Source of the DNA: Fusobacterium sp.
Lineage (GTDB): Bacteria > Fusobacteriota > Fusobacteriia > Fusobacteriales > Fusobacteriaceae
DNA length: 35,983 nucleotides
Direction of reading: 5' to 3'
Assembly: GCF_032477075.1 (NCBI RefSeq)
Contig: NZ_JAWDXO010000028.1
Location: forward strand, 1-35,983
The notes beneath the pieces are model-generated. The model had not been told where the DNA came from. It searched no databases and saw only the letters and a list, made by a program, of their open reading frames with translations. The first letter of the stretch is position 1; the number at the start of each line of letters is the position of its first letter. Position numbers and translations under genes: made by a program. Below, in pieces: positions 15,425 to 23,221 of the stretch.

Positions 15425-16111
15425 ATGTCACTAATTAATATAAACAGTATAAAAAATCAAAGTTTGAATACTTTAAAAAATAATTGGGGAACTGGAGTAT
15501 TAATAAATATCTGTTTCTTTTTAATATCACTCCTTTTGGAAGTTCTAGATTATCTTGAAGAATTGGTCTTTTATAGAGTAGAAGACAGTATAATACTGAT
15601 TTTAATTTTCTTAATTATTTTTATAATTATGAATATTTCTCTTGCATATGCAAATGTTCTAAGTAGCTTTAAATGCTTTCTCGAACTGGCAAAAGGAGAA
15701 AAATTAGAAGTTAAACACTATTCTTTCGGCTTTAATAATATGTTTACTGCTTTTAGGGTAGGTGGAGCTTTTTGTATTTTTATATTTCTATGGTCTCTCC
15801 TTTTCTTTATTCCTGGAATCATAAAAAGTATAAGTTATTCTATGGCATTATTTATTGCAATTGAGTATCCTGAAATTTCAGGAAGAGAAGCCTTGAAATT
15901 GAGCATGAAAATAACTGATGGATACAAATGGGATATTTTTCTTTTTTCACTATCTTTTATTGGTTGGGCTATTTTATGCATCTTCACTTTAGGTATTGGC
16001 TTTTTATGGTTTACTTCATATGTAGATACTGCTTATTCTATTCTTTATTTAAAATTAAAAGAAAATAGAATAGAATTATTTAGTGAACTAGAAAGAGAAG
16101 TTTATTTATAA
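15425..16111 (+). CDS. DUF975 family integral membrane protein
   Basis: A 228-residue protein with about five hydrophobic helices. The second half carries the DUF975 pattern: FFIPGIIKSISYSMALFI, YPEISGREALKLSMKITDGY (cytoplasmic loop), KWDIFLFSLSFIGWAILC and FTLGIGFLWFTSYVDTAY. The function of the family is not established; members are common in Clostridia and lactobacilli. GGGAGG lies 11 to 12 bases before the ATG, slightly farther than usual. The gene stands alone between two terminators. Confidence 0.8.
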   Translation: MSLININSIKNQSLNTLKNNWGTGVLINICFFLISLLLEVLDYLEELVFYRVEDSIILILIFLIIFIIMNISLAYANVLSSFKCFLELAKGEKLEVKHYSFGFNNMFTAFRVGGAFCIFIFLWSLLFFIPGIIKSISYSMALFIAIEYPEISGREALKLSMKITDGYKWDIFLFSLSFIGWAILCIFTLGIGFLWFTSYVDTAYSILYLKLKENRIELFSELEREVYL

Positions 16112-16136
16112 GTTTTATTTTTTTAAATTAATATAA

Positions 16137-16172
16137 GAAGTGGAAGACTTTTACTAAATCTTCCACTTCTTC
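16137..16172. terminator. Bidirectional terminator between DUF975 and tsaD
   Basis: GAAGTGGAAGA (16137-16147) and TCTTCCACTTC (16159-16169) form an 11-bp perfect stem. Downstream T runs occur on both strands, between the convergent genes. Confidence 0.75.
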
Positions 16173-16173
16173 T

Positions 16174-17196
16174 TTAATATAAATCTTTAGTTACATCTAA
16201 TGTTGCCACTCCATTTAATTCCAATCCTGCAAAACAGTCCTCTTTATTATCTGCACATTTTAATTTATAATATGCTGCCTCTGCTATCATAGCTGCATTA
16301 TCTGTGCAAAGTTTCATTGATGGATAATGTACTTTTATTCCAAGTTTTGCTCCCTGCTCAGTAAGCTGACTTCTCAACAGTGAATTTGCTGCAACTCCTC
16401 CTGCAAGTATTATAGTTTTTACATTTTTATCCTTAGCTGCTTTTAAAGTTTTTTTACAGAGAATATCCACTACTTTTCCTAAAAATGAAGCTGCAAGATC
16501 TTCTTTTTTAAATTCTTCATTTTTCATATTCATCTTATTTACAAAATTGATAACAGCAGTTTTTATCCCTGAGAAACTAAATTCATATTCTCCAACTCTT
16601 GGCTCTGTTATTTGCAGAAAATTCCTATCTCCCAGATAGTACATCTTATCTACAATTGGTCCTCCTGGATACCCTAATCCAAGCACTCTTGCTACTTTAT
16701 CACAGCTTTCTCCCACTGCATCATCAAGAGTTCCTCCCATATTTGTAAACTTATGATTTTCATCCATATATACAATATTAGTATGTCCTCCAGATACAAC
16801 AAGAGCTATACATGGAAGTTCTATATCATGCTCTAAAAAGTTAGCATACATATGTCCTTTTATATGGTGTACTGGTATTATTGGTATATTATGAGCATAA
16901 GAAAGCCCCTTTGCAAAAGATACTCCTACTAAAAGAGCTCCTATCAATCCTGGTGCATAAGTTACTGCTATATAATCAACATCATCAAGAGTTATTTTTG
17001 CCTCTTTCAATGCTTCATCTAATATAGCAGCAATATTTTTTATATGCTGTCTTGAAGCTATTTCAGGTACTACCCCTCCATATTCTTTATGTATCTCTAT
17101 CTGAGAAGATATTTTATTAGATAATATCTCTTTTCCATCCCTTAATATAGCTATTGAAGTTTCATCACAAGAACTCTCTATTCCTAAAATTATCAT
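16174..17196 (-). CDS. tsaD: tRNA N6-adenosine threonylcarbamoyltransferase
   Basis: Transfers the threonylcarbamoyl group from TC-AMP to A37 of tRNAs that read ANN codons, working with TsaB and TsaE in the cytoplasm. The ASKHA fold is clear from the N-terminus (LGIESSCDETSIAILRDG). The metal-binding HxxxH is HHIKGHMYAN near residue 112, and the nucleotide loops are VSGGHTNIVY, GESCDKVARVLGLGYPGG and ILAGGVAANSLLR. The length of 340 residues is normal. AAAGGAGGG precedes the ATG. The partner genes are not in the window. Confidence 0.95.
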   Translation of the reverse strand: MIILGIESSCDETSIAILRDGKEILSNKISSQIEIHKEYGGVVPEIASRQHIKNIAAILDEALKEAKITLDDVDYIAVTYAPGLIGALLVGVSFAKGLSYAHNIPIIPVHHIKGHMYANFLEHDIELPCIALVVSGGHTNIVYMDENHKFTNMGGTLDDAVGESCDKVARVLGLGYPGGPIVDKMYYLGDRNFLQITEPRVGEYEFSFSGIKTAVINFVNKMNMKNEEFKKEDLAASFLGKVVDILCKKTLKAAKDKNVKTIILAGGVAANSLLRSQLTEQGAKLGIKVHYPSMKLCTDNAAMIAEAAYYKLKCADNKEDCFAGLELNGVATLDVTKDLY

Positions 17197-17267
17197 TCAG
17201 TCCCTCCTTTTTCCTCTTTCTTCTATTGATTATTATATCACTTTTACAAGAAAAAAGCAGTTTTTTC

Positions 17268-17999
17268 CTAATTAACTTTTAAATTATATTTTTTAAATAT
17301 AGAGACAGCATTATCCAGTCTTTCTTTAGAAAGTTCTTCTACTCCTTCCAAAGCATATTTCATTCCTAATTCCTTATATTTAAATTCTCCAAGTCTGTGA
17401 TATGGTAGTAATTCAACTTTTTCTACATTGCTTAAAGCAGATATATACTCAGCCAGTCTATTCAAAAGTTCATCATTATCTGTAATGCCAGGAACAATTA
17501 CATGTCTTATCCAAGCTTTTTTCCCTTTTTCTTTTAGATATTGAGCAAATTTCAGAGTATTTTCAAGTTCAACTCCTGTAAGTTCTTTATATACTTCTTC
17601 ATCAATAGCTTTTATATCTAAAAGTACAAGATCTGTATACTCCAATACTTCTTTCACTTTTTCATTAAAAATATACCCAGAGGTATCTATCACTGTATTT
17701 ATTCCATCTTCTTTACAAAGCTTAAAAAGTTCAAGAACAAAATCAGCTTGAAGAAGAGGTTCTCCCCCTGTTACAGTAAGTCCTCCTTTTTTTCCAAAAT
17801 ATCCTTTATATTTTTTTACTTTCTCAAAAGTTTCTGCAGCTTCTTCTTTTATTTTTTCTTCTGACATATTCCATGTATCAGGATTATGGCAGAATTTACA
17901 TCTCAATGGACATCCTTGAAGAAAAAGTACAAACCTTATCCCAGGACCATCTACTGTTCCAAAACTCTCATATGAATGTATATTTCCAATCCTGCTCAT
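17268..17999 (-). CDS. pflA: Pyruvate formate-lyase activating enzyme
   Basis: Radical SAM enzyme that abstracts a hydrogen from the glycyl-radical site of PflB. The 4Fe4S ligands are Cys30, Cys34 and Cys37 in GCPLRCKFCHNPDTW, and the SAM-binding GGE motif is LTVTGGEPLLQ. YESFGTVDGPGIRFVLFLQG at the N-terminus is typical of PflA. It lies downstream of pflB on the same strand, 245 bases away. A terminator sits between the two, so pflA is made by read-through or from a promoter in the gap. AAAGGAG precedes the ATG. The radical depends on anaerobic conditions. Confidence 0.93.
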   Translation of the reverse strand: MSRIGNIHSYESFGTVDGPGIRFVLFLQGCPLRCKFCHNPDTWNMSEEKIKEEAAETFEKVKKYKGYFGKKGGLTVTGGEPLLQADFVLELFKLCKEDGINTVIDTSGYIFNEKVKEVLEYTDLVLLDIKAIDEEVYKELTGVELENTLKFAQYLKEKGKKAWIRHVIVPGITDNDELLNRLAEYISALSNVEKVELLPYHRLGEFKYKELGMKYALEGVEELSKERLDNAVSIFKKYNLKVN

Positions 18000-18170
18000 A
18001 TCTTCATCTCCTTTAAGAAATATTTGATTATCCCTTCTCTCTTTAACTTCAGTTTTACTTTTTCTTTATTAAAATCTTATTTTTATCCGTTATAATTATC
18101 CTTATTTCTTTTGGTATATTATCTCTATATACTTTAAATTTTTATTCTAGTATATCATATATTTAAAGAA

Positions 18171-18220
18171 AAGACTGATTCAAAATTGAAAATCCCTTCC
18201 CAAGTTTGAAACAGTCTCTT
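18171..18220 (-). terminator. Terminator between pflB and pflA
   Basis: Arms AAGACTGATTCAAA (18171-18184) and TTTGAAACAGTCT pair along 12 to 13 positions with one mismatch, with T-rich sequence downstream on the minus strand. It would reduce pflA expression relative to pflB. Confidence 0.65.
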
Positions 18221-18244
18221 TGATTTATTTTATGCTAATTCTTA

Positions 18245-20473
18245 TTACATTCTTCCATTAATTGTTCTCGAAAGTACATCTAACTGTTGTTCTCTTGTCA
18301 ATCTTATAAAGTTTACTGCGTAACCAGATACTCTTATTGTAAGCTGTGGATATTTTTCAGGATTTTCCATTGCATCTTCTAATAATTCCCTGTCAAATAC
18401 ATTGACATTAAGATGTTGTCCTCCCTCTGGAGTAAAATATCCATCCATCATAGAAACAAGATTATCAACCCTGTCTTCCATAGTCTTTCCTAATGCTCCT
18501 GGAGCTATTGCAAATGTATATGATATTCCATCATTTGAATGGTGGAATGGTAATTTTGCAACTGATGCAAGAGAAGCTATTGCTCCTCTAGTATCTCTTC
18601 CATTCATTGGATTTGCTCCTGGTGCAAATGGAGTTCCAGCTCTTCTTCCATCAGGAGTATTCCCTGTTTTTTTACCATATACAACATTTGAAGTTATAGT
18701 AAGGATAGATTGAGTTGCTCTTGAATGTCTATATGTTTCATGAGTTCTCAAATAATCCATAAATTTCTCAGTAACTTTTACAGCAAGCTCATCTGTAGAA
18801 TCTTCATTATTTCCATAAGGAACATAATCTCCTTCTCTTTCAAAATCTACAATTAATCCCTCTTCATTTCTTATTGCTTTTACTTTTGTATCTCTAATAG
18901 CTGCTAGTGAATCAGCTACTATTGAAAGCCCTGCTATACCAGTAGCTTGAGTTCTTTCAATGTCAAGGTCATGAAGCCCCATTTCAAAAGCTTCATAAGC
19001 ATATTTATCATGCATATAATGAATTATTTTTAAAGCATTTACATATACTCCTGCAAGCCATTTCATCATTTGCTCAAATTTTTCTATTACTTCTTCAAAT
19101 TCTAAATATTCTCCAGTTACAGGTGCAAATTTAGGTGCTACTTGAGCTCCTGTTTTTTCGTCTCTTCCTCCATTTAAAGCATATAAAAGAGTTTTTGCAA
19201 GGTTTGCTCTAGCTCCAAAAAACTGCATTCCTTTTCCAATTTTCATAGGTGATACACAACATGCTATTCCATAGTCATCTCCAAATTCAGGTCTCATTAA
19301 ATCATCATTTTCATATTGAATAGAAGATGTATCAATTGAAACTTTTGCACAATATTTTTTCCAGTTTTCTGGTGAGTTCACTGACCAAAGAACTGTCAGA
19401 TTTGGCTCTGGAGCTGGCCCTAAGTTATATAGAGTATGAAGATATCTGAAAGATGTTTTAGTTACCAGAGTTCTTCCATCTATTCCCTGCCCTCCTATTG
19501 CCTCAGTAGTCCATATAGGATCTCCTGAGAATAATGCATCATATTCAGGAGTTCTTAAGAATCTGATTATTCTTAATTTAATTATAAATTGGTCTATAAG
19601 TTCCTGAGCTTCTTTTTCAGTTATAAGCTCTGTTTCAAGATCTCTTTGAATATAGATATCAAGGAAAGTTGCAGTTCTTCCCAATGACATAGCAGCTCCA
19701 TCTTGATCTTTAGTTGCTGCAAGATATCCAAAATATACAAATTGTACAGCTTCTCTTGCATTTTCTGCTGGTCTTGAAACATCAAATCCATAAGATGCAC
19801 ACATTTTTACAAATCTCTTAAGAGCTTGAATCTGTTCATGAGTTTCTTCTCTTCTTCTTATAGTTTCATCATCCATTTCAGGAACTTCTAATATTTTCAT
19901 TTGATTCTTCTTATCTTCTATTAATCTATCTATTCCATAAAGAGCTATTCTTCTATAATCTCCTATTATTCTTCCTCTTCCATAAGCATCAGGAAGTCCA
20001 GTTATAATACCAAATTTTCTTGCTGCTTTCATTTCATCTGTGTAAGCTGAGAAGACTCCTTCATTATGAGTTTTTCTATATTTAGTGAATATTTCTTCTG
20101 TCATTGGATCAATTTTATATCCAAAAGCTTCCAAAGAATTTTTTACCATTCTAAGTCCACCTTTTGGATAAATCCCCCTTTTAAGAGGAGCATCAGTTTG
20201 AAGTCCAACAATAACTTCAGAATCTTTTTCAATATATCCAGGTCCATAAGCATCAATAGCTTGAGGTTTTTTAGTTTCAACATCATAAATACCTTTTGCT
20301 CTTTCTTCTTTAAACATTTCAGTAAGTTTATCCCATACTTTCTTGGTATTTTCAGTGGATTTAACTAAAAAAGAGTCATCTCCTTCATATGGAGTATAAT
20401 TGCATTGTATAAAATCTCTTACATTAATCTCTTTCTGCCAAAGCTCCCCTTTAAAACCATTCCAATATTTCAT
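18245..20473 (-). CDS. pflB: Pyruvate formate-lyase (formate C-acetyltransferase)
   Basis: Splits pyruvate and CoA into acetyl-CoA and formate without oxygen. The 742-residue protein has the catalytic Cys405-Cys406 pair (GIACCVSPMK) and the glycyl-radical site at Gly717 in IRVSGYAVNFIRLT near the C-terminus. SRATQSILTITSNVVYGKKT and the GANPMNGRDTRGAIASLASV block identify it as true PFL rather than a diol dehydratase relative. GGAGGG lies just before the ATG. Upstream are a ZTP riboswitch with terminator, and an apparent second promoter beyond that terminator. Formate from this reaction feeds 10-formyl-THF and purine synthesis, which explains the ZTP sensor. Confidence 0.96.
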   Translation of the reverse strand: MKYWNGFKGELWQKEINVRDFIQCNYTPYEGDDSFLVKSTENTKKVWDKLTEMFKEERAKGIYDVETKKPQAIDAYGPGYIEKDSEVIVGLQTDAPLKRGIYPKGGLRMVKNSLEAFGYKIDPMTEEIFTKYRKTHNEGVFSAYTDEMKAARKFGIITGLPDAYGRGRIIGDYRRIALYGIDRLIEDKKNQMKILEVPEMDDETIRRREETHEQIQALKRFVKMCASYGFDVSRPAENAREAVQFVYFGYLAATKDQDGAAMSLGRTATFLDIYIQRDLETELITEKEAQELIDQFIIKLRIIRFLRTPEYDALFSGDPIWTTEAIGGQGIDGRTLVTKTSFRYLHTLYNLGPAPEPNLTVLWSVNSPENWKKYCAKVSIDTSSIQYENDDLMRPEFGDDYGIACCVSPMKIGKGMQFFGARANLAKTLLYALNGGRDEKTGAQVAPKFAPVTGEYLEFEEVIEKFEQMMKWLAGVYVNALKIIHYMHDKYAYEAFEMGLHDLDIERTQATGIAGLSIVADSLAAIRDTKVKAIRNEEGLIVDFEREGDYVPYGNNEDSTDELAVKVTEKFMDYLRTHETYRHSRATQSILTITSNVVYGKKTGNTPDGRRAGTPFAPGANPMNGRDTRGAIASLASVAKLPFHHSNDGISYTFAIAPGALGKTMEDRVDNLVSMMDGYFTPEGGQHLNVNVFDRELLEDAMENPEKYPQLTIRVSGYAVNFIRLTREQQLDVLSRTINGRM

Positions 20474-20510
20474 TATGATCCCTCCTCATAAAATAAAAAC
20501 TTAATATTTA

Positions 20511-20540
20511 AAAACTGAATGATATCAGTTTTACTAACTG
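20511..20540. promoter_or_regulatory. Nested AACTG/CAGTT inverted repeats in the pflB leader
   Basis: AAAACTGA (20511-20518) and TCAGTTTT (20525-20532) form a perfect 8-bp inverted repeat with a six-base gap. A second repeat shares its arm: CAGTT (20526-20530) and AACTG (20536-20540). The spacing suits a dimeric transcription factor site or competing RNA hairpins. It lies between the second pflB promoter and the ribosome binding site. Confidence 0.4.
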
Positions 20541-20584
20541 TTTAAAATATTTATACATTCCATTGATTTTCTTAATATATTTTT

Positions 20585-20613
20585 ATTTTAACATTCTTTA
20601 TAAAATAAGTCAA
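20585..20613 (-). promoter_or_regulatory. Second pflB promoter, downstream of the riboswitch terminator
   Basis: TTGACT (20608-20613), a 17-base spacer and TAAAAT (20585-20590) on the minus strand. Transcripts from here would not contain the ZTP aptamer. Confidence 0.55.
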
Positions 20614-20659
20614 CAATTATATTCACTATTTTCAACTTTTTCACCCTAAAAAAATGTAT

Positions 20660-20701
20660 AAAAAAAACCGACAATCTAGGCTTATTTGCCCAGACGGTCG
20701 G
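20660..20701 (-). terminator. Expression-platform terminator of the ZTP riboswitch
   Basis: On the minus strand CCGACCGTCTGGGC pairs with GCCTAGATTGTCGG, followed by a run of T. The 5' arm is also part of the aptamer, so ligand binding and termination exclude each other. Confidence 0.85.
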
Positions 20702-20763
20702 CATTATCATCGTTATACTTCATGTGGTTAATTCCACGCTCCGTCAGTCATATAACTGATATA
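20686..20763 (-). promoter_or_regulatory. ZTP (pfl-type) riboswitch aptamer
   Basis: Minus-strand features are P1 (TCAGT/ACTGA), P2 (GTGG/CCAC in GTGGAATTAACCAC) and the conserved 3' domain GCCGACCGTCTGGGC, which are the hallmarks of the pfl/ZTP class. From memory the sequence matches the F. ulcerans aptamer used for crystallography except for one or two bases. The aptamer senses ZMP/ZTP, which build up when 10-formyl-THF is short. Binding should stop the terminator at 20660-20701 from forming and turn pflB on, so that formate is produced for one-carbon metabolism. The transcript begins almost exactly at the aptamer. Confidence 0.92.
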
Positions 20764-20792
20764 ATATTAACATTTTAGAATCTTCTTGTCAA
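20764..20792 (-). promoter_or_regulatory. Promoter of the ZTP riboswitch-pflB transcript
   Basis: TTGACA (20787-20792), a 17-base spacer and TAATAT (20764-20769) on the minus strand, directly before the aptamer. Confidence 0.75.
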
Positions 20793-20833
20793 TATAAATA
20801 TAGTTTTTAATACAAGTTTTTCTAAAATATTAC

Positions 20834-21565
20834 CTATATAGCTTCAAAATTTCTAACAATAATGTCTCTCACTTTCATATTCAAATTTTTTAATTCTTCC
20901 TTAGGAATATCCTCTACAAAAATTGGTTCATCTACTATTAAAGTTATAAGCTGCCCTCTGTTCATTCTAAAAGCTCCTCTTTTTTGAATATTATATGTTC
21001 CTTTCAATGTAAGGGGAACTATTATTCCATTAGTTTCAGTTGCCAGTTTAAAGCTTCCTTTTTTAAAACTTAGTATATTTCCATCAATAGTTCTTTCCCC
21101 TTCAGGGAAAATAACAGTAGGGTAACCTTTTTTTATAAGTTCTACAGCTTTTTTCATATCTTTTATTCCTTCCCTCGGATTTTCTCTATTGAGAAAAATA
21201 CAATTACTTTTTTTCATCCATGTTCCAAAAAAAGGCCAAGATTTCATCTCATGTTTTGCTACAAATCCTACATCCATATGCAAAGCTGTAACTATAGCTG
21301 GTATATCCAAATTGCTTTGATGATTGCACACAAAAATTATCCCTTTAGTCTTAACCAAAGAATTTATTGCTCTTCTATTTTTATACTTTACTCTTAATTT
21401 CACATTTAAGCTTCCTAATACCATTTTTGAAAGCCATTTCAATTTTCTTCTTGAGTATTCTACACCTTTTCTTTCACTTAAAAAATGAATCTTTGGAAGG
21501 TAAAATATACTTATAAATATAAACAAAAAGAACCCTGTTGATGAAGCTAAAATCAAACCTAACAT
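20834..21565 (-). CDS. plsC: 1-acyl-sn-glycerol-3-phosphate acyltransferase
   Basis: Adds the second acyl chain to lysophosphatidic acid at the inner membrane. There is an N-terminal hydrophobic anchor (LGLILASSTGFFLFIFISIF). The HX4D motif is CNHQSNLDIPAI, the second motif MKKSNCIFLNRENPREG, and the third FPEGERTIDG; all three are intact. I use the ATG at 21565, five bases after GGAGG, rather than a TTG four codons upstream, giving 243 residues. It follows recX closely and is the last gene of the long minus-strand unit. Other PlsC-family lysophospholipid acyltransferases are possible. Confidence 0.88.
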   Translation of the reverse strand: MLGLILASSTGFFLFIFISIFYLPKIHFLSERKGVEYSRRKLKWLSKMVLGSLNVKLRVKYKNRRAINSLVKTKGIIFVCNHQSNLDIPAIVTALHMDVGFVAKHEMKSWPFFGTWMKKSNCIFLNRENPREGIKDMKKAVELIKKGYPTVIFPEGERTIDGNILSFKKGSFKLATETNGIIVPLTLKGTYNIQKRGAFRMNRGQLITLIVDEPIFVEDIPKEELKNLNMKVRDIIVRNFEAI

Positions 21566-21578
21566 TTTATCCTCCAAG

Positions 21579-22124
21579 TTACTCCAGCTCTGACACTGCT
21601 TTTTTTATATCTTGATATTCAAAGCCCTTTCTCATCAAAGAAAGTATCTTTTTTTCTTTTTCTTTATCCCCAAGTTTAATCCATAATTTTTTTATCTCTT
21701 CCATTTCATTTTCAGAATTTTCACTTATAATTTCTCTTATTATATCTTGAGAAAGTCCCTTTTGAAAAAGCATGAACCCCATCTTTTTCTTTCCATAATT
21801 GTGATTTCTTACATAACTTCTTCCGTATTCATAATCATCTAAATAATTTTTTCCCCTAAATTCTTCTATAATTTCATCTATTATATGCTTTTCTCTATAT
21901 TTTAGCAATAGTTTAGTTTTCAATTCTTTGACTGAATAGTCCTGTTTTGACAAAAGAAAATATCCCATACTTAAAGCCCTTAATCTAATAAGATATTTGT
22001 ATTCTTCATCAGTGATATATTCTTTATTTTTTAGATTAAATTCTATTATTGTTGCTTTATTTAAATCGATACAGAACATTTCATCAAAATACACCTTATT
22101 TCCCTTTAGACTAAACTTCTTCAA
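21579..22124 (-). CDS. recX: Regulatory protein RecX
   Basis: A 181-residue all-helical protein of the RecX family, which binds RecA filaments and tunes recombinase activity. Family features visible are YLIRLRALSMGYFLLSKQDY followed by SVKELKTKLLLKY, NYLDDYEYGRSYVRNH and GKKKMGFMLFQKGLSQDII, that is, three tandem three-helix repeats. The start is TTG at 22122-22124, nine bases after AAGGAG, and both lie within the last codons of recA. The 14-base overlap implies coupled translation. The order recA-recX is common in bacteria. Confidence 0.88.
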   Translation of the reverse strand: MKKFSLKGNKVYFDEMFCIDLNKATIIEFNLKNKEYITDEEYKYLIRLRALSMGYFLLSKQDYSVKELKTKLLLKYREKHIIDEIIEEFRGKNYLDDYEYGRSYVRNHNYGKKKMGFMLFQKGLSQDIIREIISENSENEMEEIKKLWIKLGDKEKEKKILSLMRKGFEYQDIKKAVSELE

Positions 22125-23202
22125 AACTTAATACTCCTTCTTTAGACTCTGATTTTTCAGTTTCTTTATCTTCTTTTTTATCTGGTTTTACAGCCTTTTT
22201 TACTTCTTCTTCTATCTTAGCTAAAAGTTCAAGTTCAGTTTCAAGCCTTGCTTTTACATTCTCTTTACCCTGCCCCAATCTAATATCTCCAAAACTAAAC
22301 CAAGCTCCTGATTTTGCAACTATATCTTTTTCTATAGCCATATCAAGAATTTCCCCTACTCTTGATATTCCTTTTCCATACATTATTTGAAAAGCAGCTT
22401 CTTTGAATGGGGGGGCTATTTTATTTTTAGTCACTTTTACTATTGTTTCATTTCCTATTACCTCATCACCTTGTTTTACTGATCCAATTCTTTTTACTTC
22501 CATTCTCACTGATGAGTAGAATTTTAAAGCCTTTCCTCCAGTAGTTGTAGTTTGAGGTCCAAATCCAAATCCTCCAATCTTATCTCTGATTTGATTGATA
22601 AATACCATTGTAGTTTTTGATTTATTCAATGTTGCAGTAAGTTTTCTTAAAGCTTTTGACATAAGTCTTGCCTGCAATCCCATCTGTTGATCTCCCATTT
22701 CTCCATCAATTTCCACTTTTGGTACAAGAGCAGCCACAGAATCCACTACTATAAGATCAACAGCTCCTGATCTCACAAGCATATCTGCAATTTCAAGAGC
22801 TTGTTCTCCATAATCTGGCTGAGATATCAGCAATTCATCTACATCCACTCCTAAAGCCTTTGCATATACTGGATCTAAAGCATGTTCTGCATCTATAAAT
22901 GCTACTACCCCTCCACTTTTTTGTGCTTCTGCAGCTATATGAAGAGCTATTGTTGTTTTTCCTGAACTTTCAGCTCCATATATTTCAACAATTCTTCCTC
23001 TTGGAACTCCTCCAAGACCTAATGCAGCATCAAGATTTATACTTCCAGTTGAAATAACCTCTACATTCATTGCCTGATTATCACCAAGCTTCATAATAGA
23101 TCCTTCACCAAAATCTTTTTTTATCTGTTTCATTGCCAGTTCTAGTGCTTTTTCTTTCTCACTGACTTCACGATTTTTTTCTGTGTTCTTTGCTTTTGCC
23201 AT
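22111..23202 (-). CDS. recA: Recombinase RecA
   Basis: Forms nucleoprotein filaments for homologous recombination and repair. The Walker A motif is GAESSGKTT, Walker B VDLIVVDSVAALVP, and loop L2 follows FINQIRDKIGGFGFGP with a TTTGGKALKF block. The C-terminal domain ends in an acidic/Lys tail. The length of 363 residues is normal. It begins 19 bases after a family 9 glycosyltransferase, so it may be transcribed with the LPS core genes. I see no obvious promoter or Gram-positive LexA box (GAAC-N4-GTTC) in the short gap; one could lie inside the upstream gene. Confidence 0.97.
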   Translation of the reverse strand: MAKAKNTEKNREVSEKEKALELAMKQIKKDFGEGSIMKLGDNQAMNVEVISTGSINLDAALGLGGVPRGRIVEIYGAESSGKTTIALHIAAEAQKSGGVVAFIDAEHALDPVYAKALGVDVDELLISQPDYGEQALEIADMLVRSGAVDLIVVDSVAALVPKVEIDGEMGDQQMGLQARLMSKALRKLTATLNKSKTTMVFINQIRDKIGGFGFGPQTTTTGGKALKFYSSVRMEVKRIGSVKQGDEVIGNETIVKVTKNKIAPPFKEAAFQIMYGKGISRVGEILDMAIEKDIVAKSGAWFSFGDIRLGQGKENVKARLETELELLAKIEEEVKKAVKPDKKEDKETEKSESKEGVLSFEEV

Positions 23203-23221
23203 CTCTTATTCACCACTTCCT

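Noticed and set aside
17250..17267. Possible terminator GAAAAAA/TTTTTTC after pflA
   Set aside because: The stem consists almost only of A-T pairs and is too weak to call.
20066..20368. Plus-strand ORF of 100 codons opposite pflB
   Set aside because: It is antisense to a highly conserved catalytic gene, with no ribosome binding site; a shadow frame.
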